62,686 bases of DNA from JBDOQU01 sp039839375 (GTDB lineage: Bacteria > Pseudomonadota > Alphaproteobacteria > DSM-16000 > Inquilinaceae): the NCBI RefSeq assembly GCF_039839375.1, contig NZ_JBDOQU010000022.1, positions 1 through 62,686 of the forward strand. Direction: 5' to 3'. Shown one piece after another: positions 1 through 7,692 of this stretch (position 1 is its first letter; every line of letters begins with the position of its first letter). The translations under genes and the position numbers were made by a program. The notes below the pieces were generated by a model, which did no database searches, had not been told where the DNA came from, and was given only the letters and a program-made list of their open reading frames with translations.

Positions 1-43
1 GGCCCAGCACATCATCCCAGTCCAAACCAGATGCTTCGCTCAT
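1..43 (-). CDS. Possible start of a minus-strand gene leaving the window
   Basis: Reading leftwards from an ATG at 43-41 gives an open frame of 14 codons (begins MSEASGLDWDD) that continues beyond the left edge. No convincing ribosome binding site precedes it, and 14 codons are too few to name a family. The residues are compatible with the N-terminus of a real protein, and the DNA to its right is repeat-rich intergenic sequence. It may equally be chance. Confidence 0.22.
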   Translation of the reverse strand, partial: MSEASGLDWDDVLG

Positions 44-86
44 GAACACAAGCGAATCACCCGACAGCAGACCCGTCAACCAATAA

Positions 87-115
87 GTTAGCGCCTATGG
101 GACTTGATCCAGCAT
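87..115. mobile_element. End of a MITE-like element with half of its REP-like target
   Basis: Positions 87-100 read GTTAGCGCCTATGG, identical to the right terminal inverted repeat of the 127-bp element at 59853-59979. It is followed by GACTTGATC (101-109) and CAGCAT (110-115). These are the central 9 bp and one arm of the same REP-like palindrome, in reverse-complement orientation. If this copy is also 127 bp long, its other end lies about 26 bp outside the window. Confidence 0.7.
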
Positions 116-181
116 CCATGCGGTGTCGATGCCGGGTGAGCTTCATAGGAGCGACGAGTAAAGGAACAACTCGCCCAACTC

Positions 182-252
182 CCTCATGGTGAGCTTGTCG
201 AACCATGTGTGCCCACGTCCTTCGACGGGCTCAGGACGAGGAGGAAAAGCAT
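182..252. repeat. Dispersed palindromic repeat, TCATGGTGAGCTTGTCGAA type
   Basis: The left arm (about 184-202, CTCATGGTGAGCTTGTCGAA) pairs imperfectly with the right arm (about 220-241, TTCGACGGGCTCAGGACGAG) to form a long stem around a loop containing CCATGTGTGCCCACG. Related copies lie at 55233-55298 and, as a half unit, at 55408-55440. From general knowledge, repeats of this type are scattered between genes in many alphaproteobacterial genomes. No coding frame is associated. Confidence 0.65.
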
Positions 253-272
253 GGGCCTGACAACACAGTTGC
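246..272 (+). mobile_element. Relic of an IS110-family right end
   Basis: Twenty-seven bases match the IS end at 62583-62609 (reverse strand) with one mismatch. They include the last transposase codons (K-A-W-A-stop at 246-260) and the following CAACACAGTTGC. Nothing else of the transposase is left; the DNA just upstream is the palindromic repeat at 182-252. This looks like a solo end left by deletion or recombination. Confidence 0.6.
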
Positions 273-325
273 TGACTCGGGGGCGGAATTACCAAAAGGG
301 CCCAATGGCCCCTGACTTGATTTCC

Positions 326-339
326 GGAACGGCCGTTCC
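326..339. promoter_or_regulatory. Perfect 14-bp palindrome, candidate TetR operator
   Basis: GGAACGGCCGTTCC is a perfect palindrome ending 12 bases before the start codon of the TetR gene at 352. A similar but imperfect palindrome lies upstream of the reductase gene (997-1010) and agrees at 10 of 14 positions. The position suggests autoregulation by the TetR protein. Confidence 0.5.
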
Positions 340-351
340 ATATCCCTTTCC

Positions 352-957
352 ATGACCTTTTCAGCCCAGGACCAGACCAGCGAGATTCATGCCGGACCGG
401 GGCGGCCCAGGGAGTTCGATCCCGGCGTCGCGCTCGCAGCCGCGCTCGACCTCTTCTGGCGGCAGGGTTACGAGGCGACCTCGCTGGAAGAGCTGACCCT
501 CGCCATGGGCATCAGCCGGTCCAGCTTCTATGGCTGCTTCGGTTCCAAGCACGGCGTGCTGCTGGCGGCGATCCGGCGCTACAGCGACGAGAAGCTGGCG
601 GCCTTGGCGGCGGCCGCGGATGGCGAAGAGAGCCCGCGCGAGGCGGTCCGCGTCATGATCGCCGCCATCGCCGACGCGGCGGGAGGGCCGAAGGGCTGCT
701 TCCTCGTCAACTGCATCGCGGAGCTGGCGCCTCACGACCCGGAGGTCGCCGAGGTCAGCCGCCGGCATCTGGACCGTATCGAGAAGCTGATCGCCGACCG
801 GCTGGCGCGCCGCCTCGACCCCACCGTGGCCGAGGACCGGGCACGCGCACTTCTTTCCCTGGCGCTCGGCACGACGATGCTGCGCAAGGCCGGAATGGCC
901 GAGCCGCGCATCGACGCCCTGCTGACCCAGATCGATTCCCTGCTTCCTCCACCCTGA
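352..957 (+). CDS. TetR/AcrR family transcriptional regulator (NemR-like context)
   Basis: A 201-residue one-component regulator. The N-terminal helix-turn-helix spans about residues 20-65 (core SLEELTLAMGISRSSFYGCFGSKHG), followed by an all-helical ligand domain containing the GCFLVNC segment. Cysteines at 62, 116 and 121 could sense electrophiles, as the cysteines of NemR do; this is inference. The next gene, 77 bp downstream on the same strand, is an Old Yellow Enzyme, the partner seen in the E. coli nemRA operon. The 14-bp palindromes before both genes are candidate operators, so the protein probably represses itself and the reductase until a reactive compound appears. The ligand cannot be read from sequence. 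The ATG at 352 is the only start close behind the palindrome. Confidence 0.85.
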   Translation: MTFSAQDQTSEIHAGPGRPREFDPGVALAAALDLFWRQGYEATSLEELTLAMGISRSSFYGCFGSKHGVLLAAIRRYSDEKLAALAAAADGEESPREAVRVMIAAIADAAGGPKGCFLVNCIAELAPHDPEVAEVSRRHLDRIEKLIADRLARRLDPTVAEDRARALLSLALGTTMLRKAGMAEPRIDALLTQIDSLLPPP

Positions 958-996
958 CCCCGCGCCCTCTGCGGGATTTTCCTCACGCCAAATTCT

Positions 997-1010
997 GGAC
1001 CGGTCAGTCC
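997..1010. promoter_or_regulatory. Second candidate TetR operator
   Basis: GGACCGGTCAGTCC shares 10 of 14 positions with the palindrome at 326-339 and lies 24 bases before the reductase start codon. It is only partly symmetric. Its placement fits control of the reductase by the upstream TetR protein. Confidence 0.35.
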
Positions 1011-1034
1011 TTAATACCTACGGAGATTGAGACC

Positions 1035-2129
1035 ATGGCTACCCTTTTCGACCCAATCCGCCTCGGCGACCTGGAACTGCCGAACCGCGTGGTGATGGCG
1101 CCGCTGACGCGCAACCGGGCGCTCGCCGACGGCGACGTGCCCCATGCGCTCAACGCCGAATATTACGCCCAGCGCGCAGGCGCCGGCCTTCTGGTCAGCG
1201 AAGGCTCCCAGATCTCGCCGGAAGGCAAGGGCTACGCCTGGACCCCCGGCATCCATAGCGCGGCGCAGGTGGAAGGCTGGCGCAAGATCACCGACGCCGT
1301 CCACGCCCGGGGCGGCCGCATCTTCATCCAGCTCTGGCATGTCGGCCGGGTGTCCCACACCTCCCTCCAGCCGGACGGGCAGGCGCCGGTTGGTCCTTCG
1401 GCCATCGCCGCGGAGACGCGGACCTTCGACGGCAAGGGATTCGTGGAGACTTCGACCCCCCGCGCGCTGGAGATGGGTGAAATCGCGCGGATCGTGGAGG
1501 ATTACCGCAAGGCGGCGGAGAATGCGCGAGACGCCGGCTTCGACGGCGTCGAGCTACACGCGGCCAATGGCTATCTGATCGACCAGTTCCTCCGCGACGG
1601 TTCGAACCGCCGCGAGGATGCCTATGGCGGACCAGTCGAGAACCGGGTGCGCCTGCTGGGCGAGGTGCTGGCGGCGCTGACCGATATCTGGCCGGCGAGC
1701 CGGGTCGGCATCCGGTTCAGCCCATTCTCCAACGCCAACGGCGTCGAGGACAGCGCCCCCATGGCCACTTTCTCCCACGCCATCCGCAAGGCGAACGAGT
1801 TCGGCCTCGGCTACCTCCATCTGGTGGAGGGCCAGACCGGGGGCCCGCGCGACCTGCCGGAAGGTGCGGATATCGGCGCGCTGCGGCGGCTGTTCGACGG
1901 AATCTACATGGCCAATAACGGCTATGACCGCGACCTCGCCCTGCGGACGGTGGAATCGGGCGAGGCCGACCTGATCGCCTTCGGCAAGGCCTTCATCGCC
2001 AATCCGGATCTGGTGACCCGCCTGAGGAAGGCCGCGCCGCTCAACGCGCCGGAGAAGGAAACCTTCTATGGCGGCGGCGCGGAAGGCTACACCGACTATC
2101 CGACGCTGGAGGAGACGAAGGCAGCCTGA
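1035..2129 (+). CDS. nemA: Alkene reductase, Old Yellow Enzyme family (NemA-like)
   Basis: A 364-residue FMN-dependent, NAD(P)H-linked cytosolic reductase of activated C=C bonds such as enones, maleimides and nitro compounds. The TIM barrel is complete. The opening LFDPIRLGDLELPNRVVMAPLTRNRA is typical of the NemA subgroup. The substrate-binding pair is HAAN at 175-178 with the proton donor Tyr180 (NGYLIDQFL), and the FMN phosphate-binding end is MANNGYD...IAFGKAFIANPDL. Length matches E. coli NemA (about 365). It lies downstream of a TetR gene and is probably controlled by it, giving a detoxification pair. The natural substrate is not predictable. Confidence 0.93.
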   Translation: MATLFDPIRLGDLELPNRVVMAPLTRNRALADGDVPHALNAEYYAQRAGAGLLVSEGSQISPEGKGYAWTPGIHSAAQVEGWRKITDAVHARGGRIFIQLWHVGRVSHTSLQPDGQAPVGPSAIAAETRTFDGKGFVETSTPRALEMGEIARIVEDYRKAAENARDAGFDGVELHAANGYLIDQFLRDGSNRREDAYGGPVENRVRLLGEVLAALTDIWPASRVGIRFSPFSNANGVEDSAPMATFSHAIRKANEFGLGYLHLVEGQTGGPRDLPEGADIGALRRLFDGIYMANNGYDRDLALRTVESGEADLIAFGKAFIANPDLVTRLRKAAPLNAPEKETFYGGGAEGYTDYPTLEETKAA

Positions 2130-2145
2130 CAGCCGGCAGGGCTGG

Positions 2146-3402
2146 TCAGGAGGCTTCGTGGGTCGGCTTGAACAGCCGACCCTTCTCCGCGATCAGCACG
2201 AAGACGAGCGCGACAAGGCCGACCGCGCTGAAACCGATCGCCAGCGGCCCCACCGTGCCGTCATAGGCCTGGCCGATCAGGGTTCCGATCACCCCGCCGC
2301 CCACGGTCTGGAGGAAGCCCAGCACCGACGAGCCGGTCCCGGCGATCGCGCCCAGCGGCTCCATCGCCATGGCGTTGAAATTGGCCCCGACCCAGCCGAA
2401 CAGGAACATCGCACTGGCGAACAGCAGCATGAAGAGCGGGAAGGGGACCTTCATGACCAGCGACAGCGCGGCCCAGACCGCGCTGATCCCGACGAAGCCG
2501 AGGAGTGCGCCATGGGACAGCCGGCGCATGCCGATCCGCCCCACCAGCCGGGCGTTCATGAAGGACGACACCGCCATCAGCCCCGCAAAACCCGCGAAGA
2601 CGACCGGGAACCAGACGCCCAGCCCGTAGACTTCCACGAACACCTGCTGGGCCGATGTGATGAAGCCGAACAGCGCGCCGAAGATGAAGGAGGTGGCGAT
2701 CGTGTAGCCGAGCGCGACCCGGTCGGAGAAGATGAAGCCGAAGGCCTGCCCCAGCTTCCCCAGCTCCAGCGGCCGTCGCCGCTCCGCCGGCAGGGTCTCC
2801 GGCAGCCGGAGAAAGGTCCAGATCGTCGCCGCGAGGCCCAGCGCCGCGATGAAGACGAATATCCAGTGCCAGTCGGCGAAGGCCACGATCGCCTGCCCGG
2901 CCAGCGGCGCGACCACCGGCACCGCCATGAAGACCATCATGATCAGCGATATGACCTCGGCCATGCGCCGGCCGCCATAGATGTCGCGCACCGCCGCCAC
3001 GACGATGACCCGGGTACCCGCCGCCCCCACCCCCTGGACGAACCGCGCGACCAGCAGCAGGGCGAAGGAGGGCGCGAAGGCCGCGACCAGCGCGCTCACC
3101 ACATAGATGGCCAGCCCGAAATAGAGCGGCGCCTTGCGGCCCAGCGCGTCTGACACCGGCCCGTAGGCAAGCTGCGCCGCGCCGAACCCCAGCAGGTAGG
3201 CGGTGATGATGAACTGGCGGTGGTTGGGATCGACGACATTGAGCGCGTCGCCGATGATCGGCAGCGCCGGCAGCATGATGTCGATCGCCAGCGCGTTCAG
3301 CGCCATCAGCATGGCGAGCAGCGTGATCAGCTCCACCCGGCCGATCATCGGAATCGCCGGATCGGCCGGAATGGCGGTCTGGCTTGGAGCCTGCATATCC
3401 AT
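2146..3402 (-). CDS. MFS multidrug efflux transporter, Bcr/CflA family
   Basis: A 418-residue inner-membrane protein with twelve predicted transmembrane segments. The first carries the family-typical LALDIMLPALP-like motif (ALNALAIDIMLPALPIIGDAL). The loop after TM2 has the motif-A-like GPVSDALGRKAPLYFG, and TM5 has RFVQGVGAAGTRVIVVAAVRD, characteristic of drug/H+ antiporters with 12 helices. It converges on the reductase gene with a 16-bp gap and may extend that detoxification locus, although it is on the other strand. ATG codons at 3402 and 3396 are both possible starts. The substrate is unknown. Confidence 0.9.
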   Translation of the reverse strand: MDMQAPSQTAIPADPAIPMIGRVELITLLAMLMALNALAIDIMLPALPIIGDALNVVDPNHRQFIITAYLLGFGAAQLAYGPVSDALGRKAPLYFGLAIYVVSALVAAFAPSFALLLVARFVQGVGAAGTRVIVVAAVRDIYGGRRMAEVISLIMMVFMAVPVVAPLAGQAIVAFADWHWIFVFIAALGLAATIWTFLRLPETLPAERRRPLELGKLGQAFGFIFSDRVALGYTIATSFIFGALFGFITSAQQVFVEVYGLGVWFPVVFAGFAGLMAVSSFMNARLVGRIGMRRLSHGALLGFVGISAVWAALSLVMKVPFPLFMLLFASAMFLFGWVGANFNAMAMEPLGAIAGTGSSVLGFLQTVGGGVIGTLIGQAYDGTVGPLAIGFSAVGLVALVFVLIAEKGRLFKPTHEAS

Positions 3403-3458
3403 CTGAAACGCTCGAAATTCGGAGGTTGCCCCGGCAGCCGCTCAAACAGGCGACATCG

Positions 3459-3492
3459 GGTTGGACCAGTTGGGGGGTTGGACCAGTTGGGG
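3459..3492. repeat. Two tandem 17-bp units
   Basis: GGTTGGACCAGTTGGGG occurs twice back to back (3459-3475 and 3476-3492) in the 240-bp gap between the transporter start and the 3' end of the Lrp-type gene. It lies upstream of the transporter start codon, so it could be a regulator site or simple slippage. The rest of the gap shows no gene. Confidence 0.6.
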
Positions 3493-3642
3493 TCGGAAAC
3501 AGTGGGGCATCATCGCCTACCCGATGCCGCCGGCAACGGATGTGACGAGGATCACGGGGGATAATCCGGTTCACTGATTGAGGACGAAAGCGTGAGCCCT
3601 CGCGCCGTTCACGTCAAGGCGGCCAACCTCTCAGAGAACGGA

Positions 3643-4089
3643 TCAGAGGGTCTGCTCCCGCACGATATCGCGGCGAAGGATGATGGAGGTGGAGAGATCC
3701 TCCACCTCCTCCAGCCCCGAAATGGCGTCGCGCAAGGCGTTGAGCCGCGCGATCGAGGAGGTTTCGACCTCCACGACCAGATCGAGCTGGCCGCTGACCG
3801 AGGAGATCCGGCGCACCTCCGGAAACCGTGCGAGTTGATCGAGCGCCTTGAGTGACGGCGTCTTCTTCAACGTCACGAAAAGGAACGCCGGAACCGTCGA
3901 ATCGTCCGGCGGCCCGATATCCGCGCGGTAGCCGCGAATGATGCCGTCCCGCTCCAGCCGCGCGACGCGCTCGCTGGCGGCGCTTCGGGACAGGCCGATG
4001 CGCCCCGCCAGGGCCTTCAGCGGGATTCGCGCCTCCCCGGAAAGGATGGCGAGGATCTCACGATCCTTCTCGTCGGCCTGTCGATTCAT
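3643..4089 (-). CDS. Lrp/AsnC family transcriptional regulator
   Basis: A 148-residue protein of standard Lrp/AsnC length. An N-terminal winged helix (about residues 8-55; core IPLKALAGRIGLSRSAASERVARLERDGII) is followed by a RAM ligand domain with the SSVSGQLDLVVEVE strand pattern. The frame stays open far upstream, but the conserved domain begins at MNRQADEKDREIL, which sets the start at 4089. It is divergent from the kinase/aminotransferase fusion with a 127-bp shared control region. Lrp/AsnC proteins commonly regulate a divergent amino-acid metabolic gene, so the fusion is the likely target and its substrate the likely effector (inference). Confidence 0.9.
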   Translation of the reverse strand: MNRQADEKDREILAILSGEARIPLKALAGRIGLSRSAASERVARLERDGIIRGYRADIGPPDDSTVPAFLFVTLKKTPSLKALDQLARFPEVRRISSVSGQLDLVVEVETSSIARLNALRDAISGLEEVEDLSTSIILRRDIVREQTL

Positions 4090-4216
4090 GGGGACGATTA
4101 TCGCTGCCGGCCAAATGCCGGTCAAACCCGCCATTCTGCCGGCCGAACCGCCATCCCGCCGGCTGCTCCGCCGGCCGGGGCGTGCAATCCTCCGGGACCG
4201 AAGGAGAATTAGCCCC
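4090..4216. promoter_or_regulatory. Divergent control region of the Lrp gene and fusion gene
   Basis: The 127 bp contain several GCCGG/CCGGC half-sites (around 4107-4182). Among them are CATTCTGCCGGCCG and CATCCCGCCGGCTG, near-repeats spaced about 20 bp apart, as expected for Lrp-type octamers that wrap DNA. A good ribosome binding site (AAGGAGAA, 4201-4208) precedes the fusion start. No clear -35/-10 pair can be chosen by eye. Confidence 0.4.
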
Positions 4217-7200
4217 ATGACTGACCTGTCCCACCCGGCTCCGGCCCTGACGGTTGAACTGGCCGAGCGACTGGCCCGCGAACATTTCGGCGTGACGGGG
4301 CGGCTCACCGGCCTCGACAGCGAACGGGACCGGAATTTCCGGCTCCGGGACGGCGACGGTACAAGCCGGGTGCTCAAGATCGTCAATGCGAGCGAACCGG
4401 TCGCGGAGAGCGATTTCCAGACCGCGCTGCTTGAGCATATCGAGCGGCACGACCCCTCCCTGCCCGTCCCGCGCCTTCGCCGCACCCTTGGCGGCGACGC
4501 CCTGGCGAGGATCGAAATCGACGGCGCGGACCATGCGGTGCGACTGGTTTCGTGGATCGACGGGACGCCGCTGGCCGAGGCCGAACGGACACAGGCCCTG
4601 CTTGCCGATCTCGGCCGCACGCTGGGCCGGCTGGATCGGACGCTCCAGGGCTTCATCCATCCCGGCGCGCTGCGCAGCTTCGACTGGGACATCCGCCGGG
4701 CCGGCGCGTCCCGGGACCGGCTGCACGCCATCGAGGACGAAACCGACCGCCGGCTCCTCCTGGGCTTCCTGGACCGGTTCGACGGGCAAGTCGCGCCGCG
4801 CCTGCCGACGCTGCCGGCCGCGATCATCCACAACGACGCCAACGACTGGAACGTGCTGGTGACGCCGGACGGCGCGCGCATCGCCGGACTCATCGATTTC
4901 GGCGACGCCCTCCATTCGGCGCGGATCGCCGAGCTGGCGGTCGCCATCGCCTACGGGATCCTCGATCTCGACGACCCGCTCGCCGCCGCCGGCGCCATCC
5001 TGGCCGGCTATCACGCCGTCCATCCGGTGTCCGAGGCGGAAATCGACCTGCTGTTCGACCTCGTCGCCATGCGCCTCGTGACCAGCGTGACCCTGTCCGC
5101 AATGCGGCGCGCGCAGGTGGCGAGCAATCCCTACCTTTCGATCAGCGAGGCGCCGGCATGGCGGCTCCTGCGCCGGCTCGGCGGCATGAACCCCCGCTTC
5201 GCGACCGCCATCCTCCGCCACGCCGCCGGTTTCGAGCCGTTTCCGGGATCGGCGGCCGTCATCCGTTGGATAGCGGAGAGGAAGGCTGGCTTCGCGCCAA
5301 TTCTCGATCCTCATCCGGCGGTCATGGCGAAGGCCATCGTCCCGTTCGGCGACCCCGCCCACCCGATGACTTTGGCTTCGGCCGGGAGGGAGCCGGCGAA
5401 GGCCACGGAATGGTGGGACGATCACTGCCGCGAAAACGGCGTGACGCTGGGGATCGGGCCGTGGGGGGAGGAACGGACGGTCTATGCCAGCGACATCTTC
5501 GTCTCCCGCCTGATCGAGGGCGAAAGGCGGACCCGGCATCTGGGGCTCGACCTTTTCATGGATGCCGGAACGCCGGTGCGGACGCCCGTCGACGCCACCG
5601 TGCGCTCGGTGGAGATCGAGGAAGCGCCGCTGGGCTATGGCTGCCTGATCACCCTGTTGCACGAGCCGGAGGGCTGCCCGCCCTTCCTGACGCTCTGGGG
5701 CCATATGGCCCATGAGGCAATGGCCCGGCTCCGCCCCGGCGACCGGCTGGCGGCGGGCGAAATCGTCGGCTATATGGGCGCGCCGGAGGAAAATGGCGGC
5801 TGGGCCCCGCATCTCCATTTCCAGATCTCGGTCGATACCGACCTCGCCCCCGCCGACATATTGGGGGTGGGGGAGGCGGCCTATCTGCCGGTCTGGGCGG
5901 CCTTGTTTCCCGACGCCGCCGATTTGGCCGGCCTGCCGCCGGAGAGCTTCGGCGACCCGGGCCGACCGCCGGAGGAGATCGTGACGGCGCGCCGGAAGCA
6001 CCTGCTGCCCAACCTGTCGGTATCCTACGCCGACCCCATAAAGTTCGTGCGCGGCGAGGGGTCATGGCTCATCGACCATCGCGGCCGGGCCTATCTCGAC
6101 TGTTTCAACAATGTCTGCCATCTGGGGCATTGCCATCCGGCAGTGGTTGAGGCGCTGGCGCGGCAGGCTGCCCGCCTCAACACCAACACCCGCTATCTGC
6201 ATGACGGGATCATGGCCTATGTCGAACGGCTGACGGCGACCCTGCCGGAAGGCCTGTCGGTGGCGGCGCTCGCCTGTTCCGGCTCGGAAGCCAATTCGCT
6301 CGCGCTCCGCATGGCGCGGGCGCATAGCGGCCGGCCACAGGCCATCGTGCTCGATTGGGCCTATCACGGCACGATGCAGGAACTGATCGACCTCAGCCCC
6401 TATAAATACAAATGCAAGGGCGGCAGCGGCCGGCCGGCCCATGTGTTCGAGGCGGCGATCCCCGACGCCTACCGCGCGCCGGAAGACTGGCCGGCCTACG
6501 AGATCGCAGCCCGCTACGCAGACAGCGTCGCGGAGCAGATCGAGGAGATGGCGCGGCAGGGCCTTGCGCCGGGATATTTCATCGCGGAATCCATCCCCAG
6601 CGTCGCCGGCCAGATCTTCCTGCCGGACGGGTATCTGGCCCGGGTCTACGAGATGGTCCGTGCCGCCGGCGGCGTCTGCATCGCCGACGAGGTGCAGGTC
6701 GGGTTCGGCCGGGTGGGCGACTGGTGGGCCTTCGAGAGCCAGGGCGTGACACCCGACATCGTCACCATGGGCAAGCCGATCGGCAACGGCCACCCGATGT
6801 CCGCGCTGGTGACGACCGAGGCGGTCGCCCGTTCCTTCGACAACGGAATGGAATATTTCAACACGTTCGGCGGCAATCCCGTCTCCTGCGCCGTCGGCCT
6901 CGCGGTGCTCGATGCGATCGAACGCGACGGCCTGCGCGGCAACGCCCGGCGCATCGGACACTATCTGCTGGAGCGATTCCGCGACATGCAGAAGCGCCAT
7001 GAGGCGATCGGCGACGTTCGCGGCAAGGGCCTCTTCCTCGGCGTCGAACTGGTCCGCGACCGGCGGACGAAGGAGCCCGCCACGGATCTCGCCCGCCGGA
7101 TCGCGGATGGCGCGAAGCAGCGCGGCGTGCTGATCGGCACCGAAGGGCCCTACGACAACGTCCTGAAGATGCGCCCGCCGATGGTCTTCAGCCACGCAGA

Positions 7201-7252
7201 CGCCGACTACTTCATGGAGGTGATGGAGGATACGTTCGCCGCGCTGGCGTGA
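4217..7252 (+). CDS. Trifunctional fusion: APH-type kinase, M23 peptidase-like domain, class III aminotransferase
   Basis: A 1011-residue cytosolic protein with three domains. Residues about 1-330 form an aminoglycoside-phosphotransferase/hydroxylysine-kinase-like kinase (catalytic HNDANDWN 205-212, metal-binding DFGD 227-230). Residues about 400-560 are an M23 metallopeptidase-like domain that keeps its zinc pattern (His441-x3-Asp445, HLH 532-534). Residues about 575-1011 are a class III PLP enzyme with Lys853 in MGKPIGNG. Kinase plus aminotransferase-fold lyase recalls mammalian hydroxylysine kinase with 5-phosphohydroxylysine phospho-lyase or ethanolamine-phosphate phospho-lyase: phosphorylation of an amino alcohol, then PLP-dependent loss of phosphate and ammonia. 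The substrate and the role of the M23 domain are not known to me. The start follows AAGGAGAA; the longer upstream reading runs through the control region. Confidence 0.85.
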   Translation: MTDLSHPAPALTVELAERLAREHFGVTGRLTGLDSERDRNFRLRDGDGTSRVLKIVNASEPVAESDFQTALLEHIERHDPSLPVPRLRRTLGGDALARIEIDGADHAVRLVSWIDGTPLAEAERTQALLADLGRTLGRLDRTLQGFIHPGALRSFDWDIRRAGASRDRLHAIEDETDRRLLLGFLDRFDGQVAPRLPTLPAAIIHNDANDWNVLVTPDGARIAGLIDFGDALHSARIAELAVAIAYGILDLDDPLAAAGAILAGYHAVHPVSEAEIDLLFDLVAMRLVTSVTLSAMRRAQVASNPYLSISEAPAWRLLRRLGGMNPRFATAILRHAAGFEPFPGSAAVIRWIAERKAGFAPILDPHPAVMAKAIVPFGDPAHPMTLASAGREPAKATEWWDDHCRENGVTLGIGPWGEERTVYASDIFVSRLIEGERRTRHLGLDLFMDAGTPVRTPVDATVRSVEIEEAPLGYGCLITLLHEPEGCPPFLTLWGHMAHEAMARLRPGDRLAAGEIVGYMGAPEENGGWAPHLHFQISVDTDLAPADILGVGEAAYLPVWAALFPDAADLAGLPPESFGDPGRPPEEIVTARRKHLLPNLSVSYADPIKFVRGEGSWLIDHRGRAYLDCFNNVCHLGHCHPAVVEALARQAARLNTNTRYLHDGIMAYVERLTATLPEGLSVAALACSGSEANSLALRMARAHSGRPQAIVLDWAYHGTMQELIDLSPYKYKCKGGSGRPAHVFEAAIPDAYRAPEDWPAYEIAARYADSVAEQIEEMARQGLAPGYFIAESIPSVAGQIFLPDGYLARVYEMVRAAGGVCIADEVQVGFGRVGDWWAFESQGVTPDIVTMGKPIGNGHPMSALVTTEAVARSFDNGMEYFNTFGGNPVSCAVGLAVLDAIERDGLRGNARRIGHYLLERFRDMQKRHEAIGDVRGKGLFLGVELVRDRRTKEPATDLARRIADGAKQRGVLIGTEGPYDNVLKMRPPMVFSHADADYFMEVMEDTFAALA

Positions 7253-7692
7253 CCTCTATCCGCCCTGATAGTTCGCCTTTTCCGGAACGGATCCTGAAGC
7301 GTTTCCGGGAAGATTGAGGACGAGGCCGACATTTCTACGGAAGAGCTGGCGGTCGCCGCGGCGGGACGCAAACACCGCGAAACCGCCGCTCCGTATCGGA
7401 GCGGGGCCGGTAATACGCCCTTGGGGCGCACCTCCAGGCTGAAGCCGACTTCTCAGCTCACGCGGCGACCGGGTGTGAGTGTAGCGGCTCGCCGCATTGT
7501 CGCCAACGCCATGTCCGCCGCGGAAATGATGGGGGCTGCACCGATGTGGCCGGAACGCCGCCCGACATCGGTCTACAGGGCCACATCCCAACCAATGTCT
7601 TCGCAGGCTGAACTTAAGTTGGGTTGCGCCTGAGAGGCAAGCATTCCGGATCGTCGAGCCGTCGGCCTAATGTACTGTGATCTCGGCTACGA
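7253..7692. other. 440-bp gap without a supported gene
   Basis: Short open frames exist on both strands, but none has a ribosome binding site, conserved motif or consistent codon bias. TTTCCGGAA-like short palindromes occur near 7278-7310. One minus-strand stretch (about 7500-7600) reads like a decayed protein (GHIGAAPIISAADMALATMRRAA) interrupted by stops, so a degraded gene is possible. I see no tRNA or transposase fragment here. Confidence 0.4.

Noticed and set aside
2068..3153. A 361-codon plus-strand frame opposite the exporter
   Set aside because: It is rich in Arg, Asp, His and Gln, as expected for the antisense of a membrane protein gene, and overlaps the reductase end.
3643..4947. 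A 434-codon minus-strand frame containing the Lrp gene
   Set aside because: Only the last 148 codons are a protein; the rest is antisense to the kinase domain of the fusion and has arginine/serine-rich shadow composition.
7421..7633. A 70-codon plus-strand frame in the 440-bp gap
   Set aside because: No ribosome binding site, no recognisable motif, and overlapping frames on the other strand are equally long.
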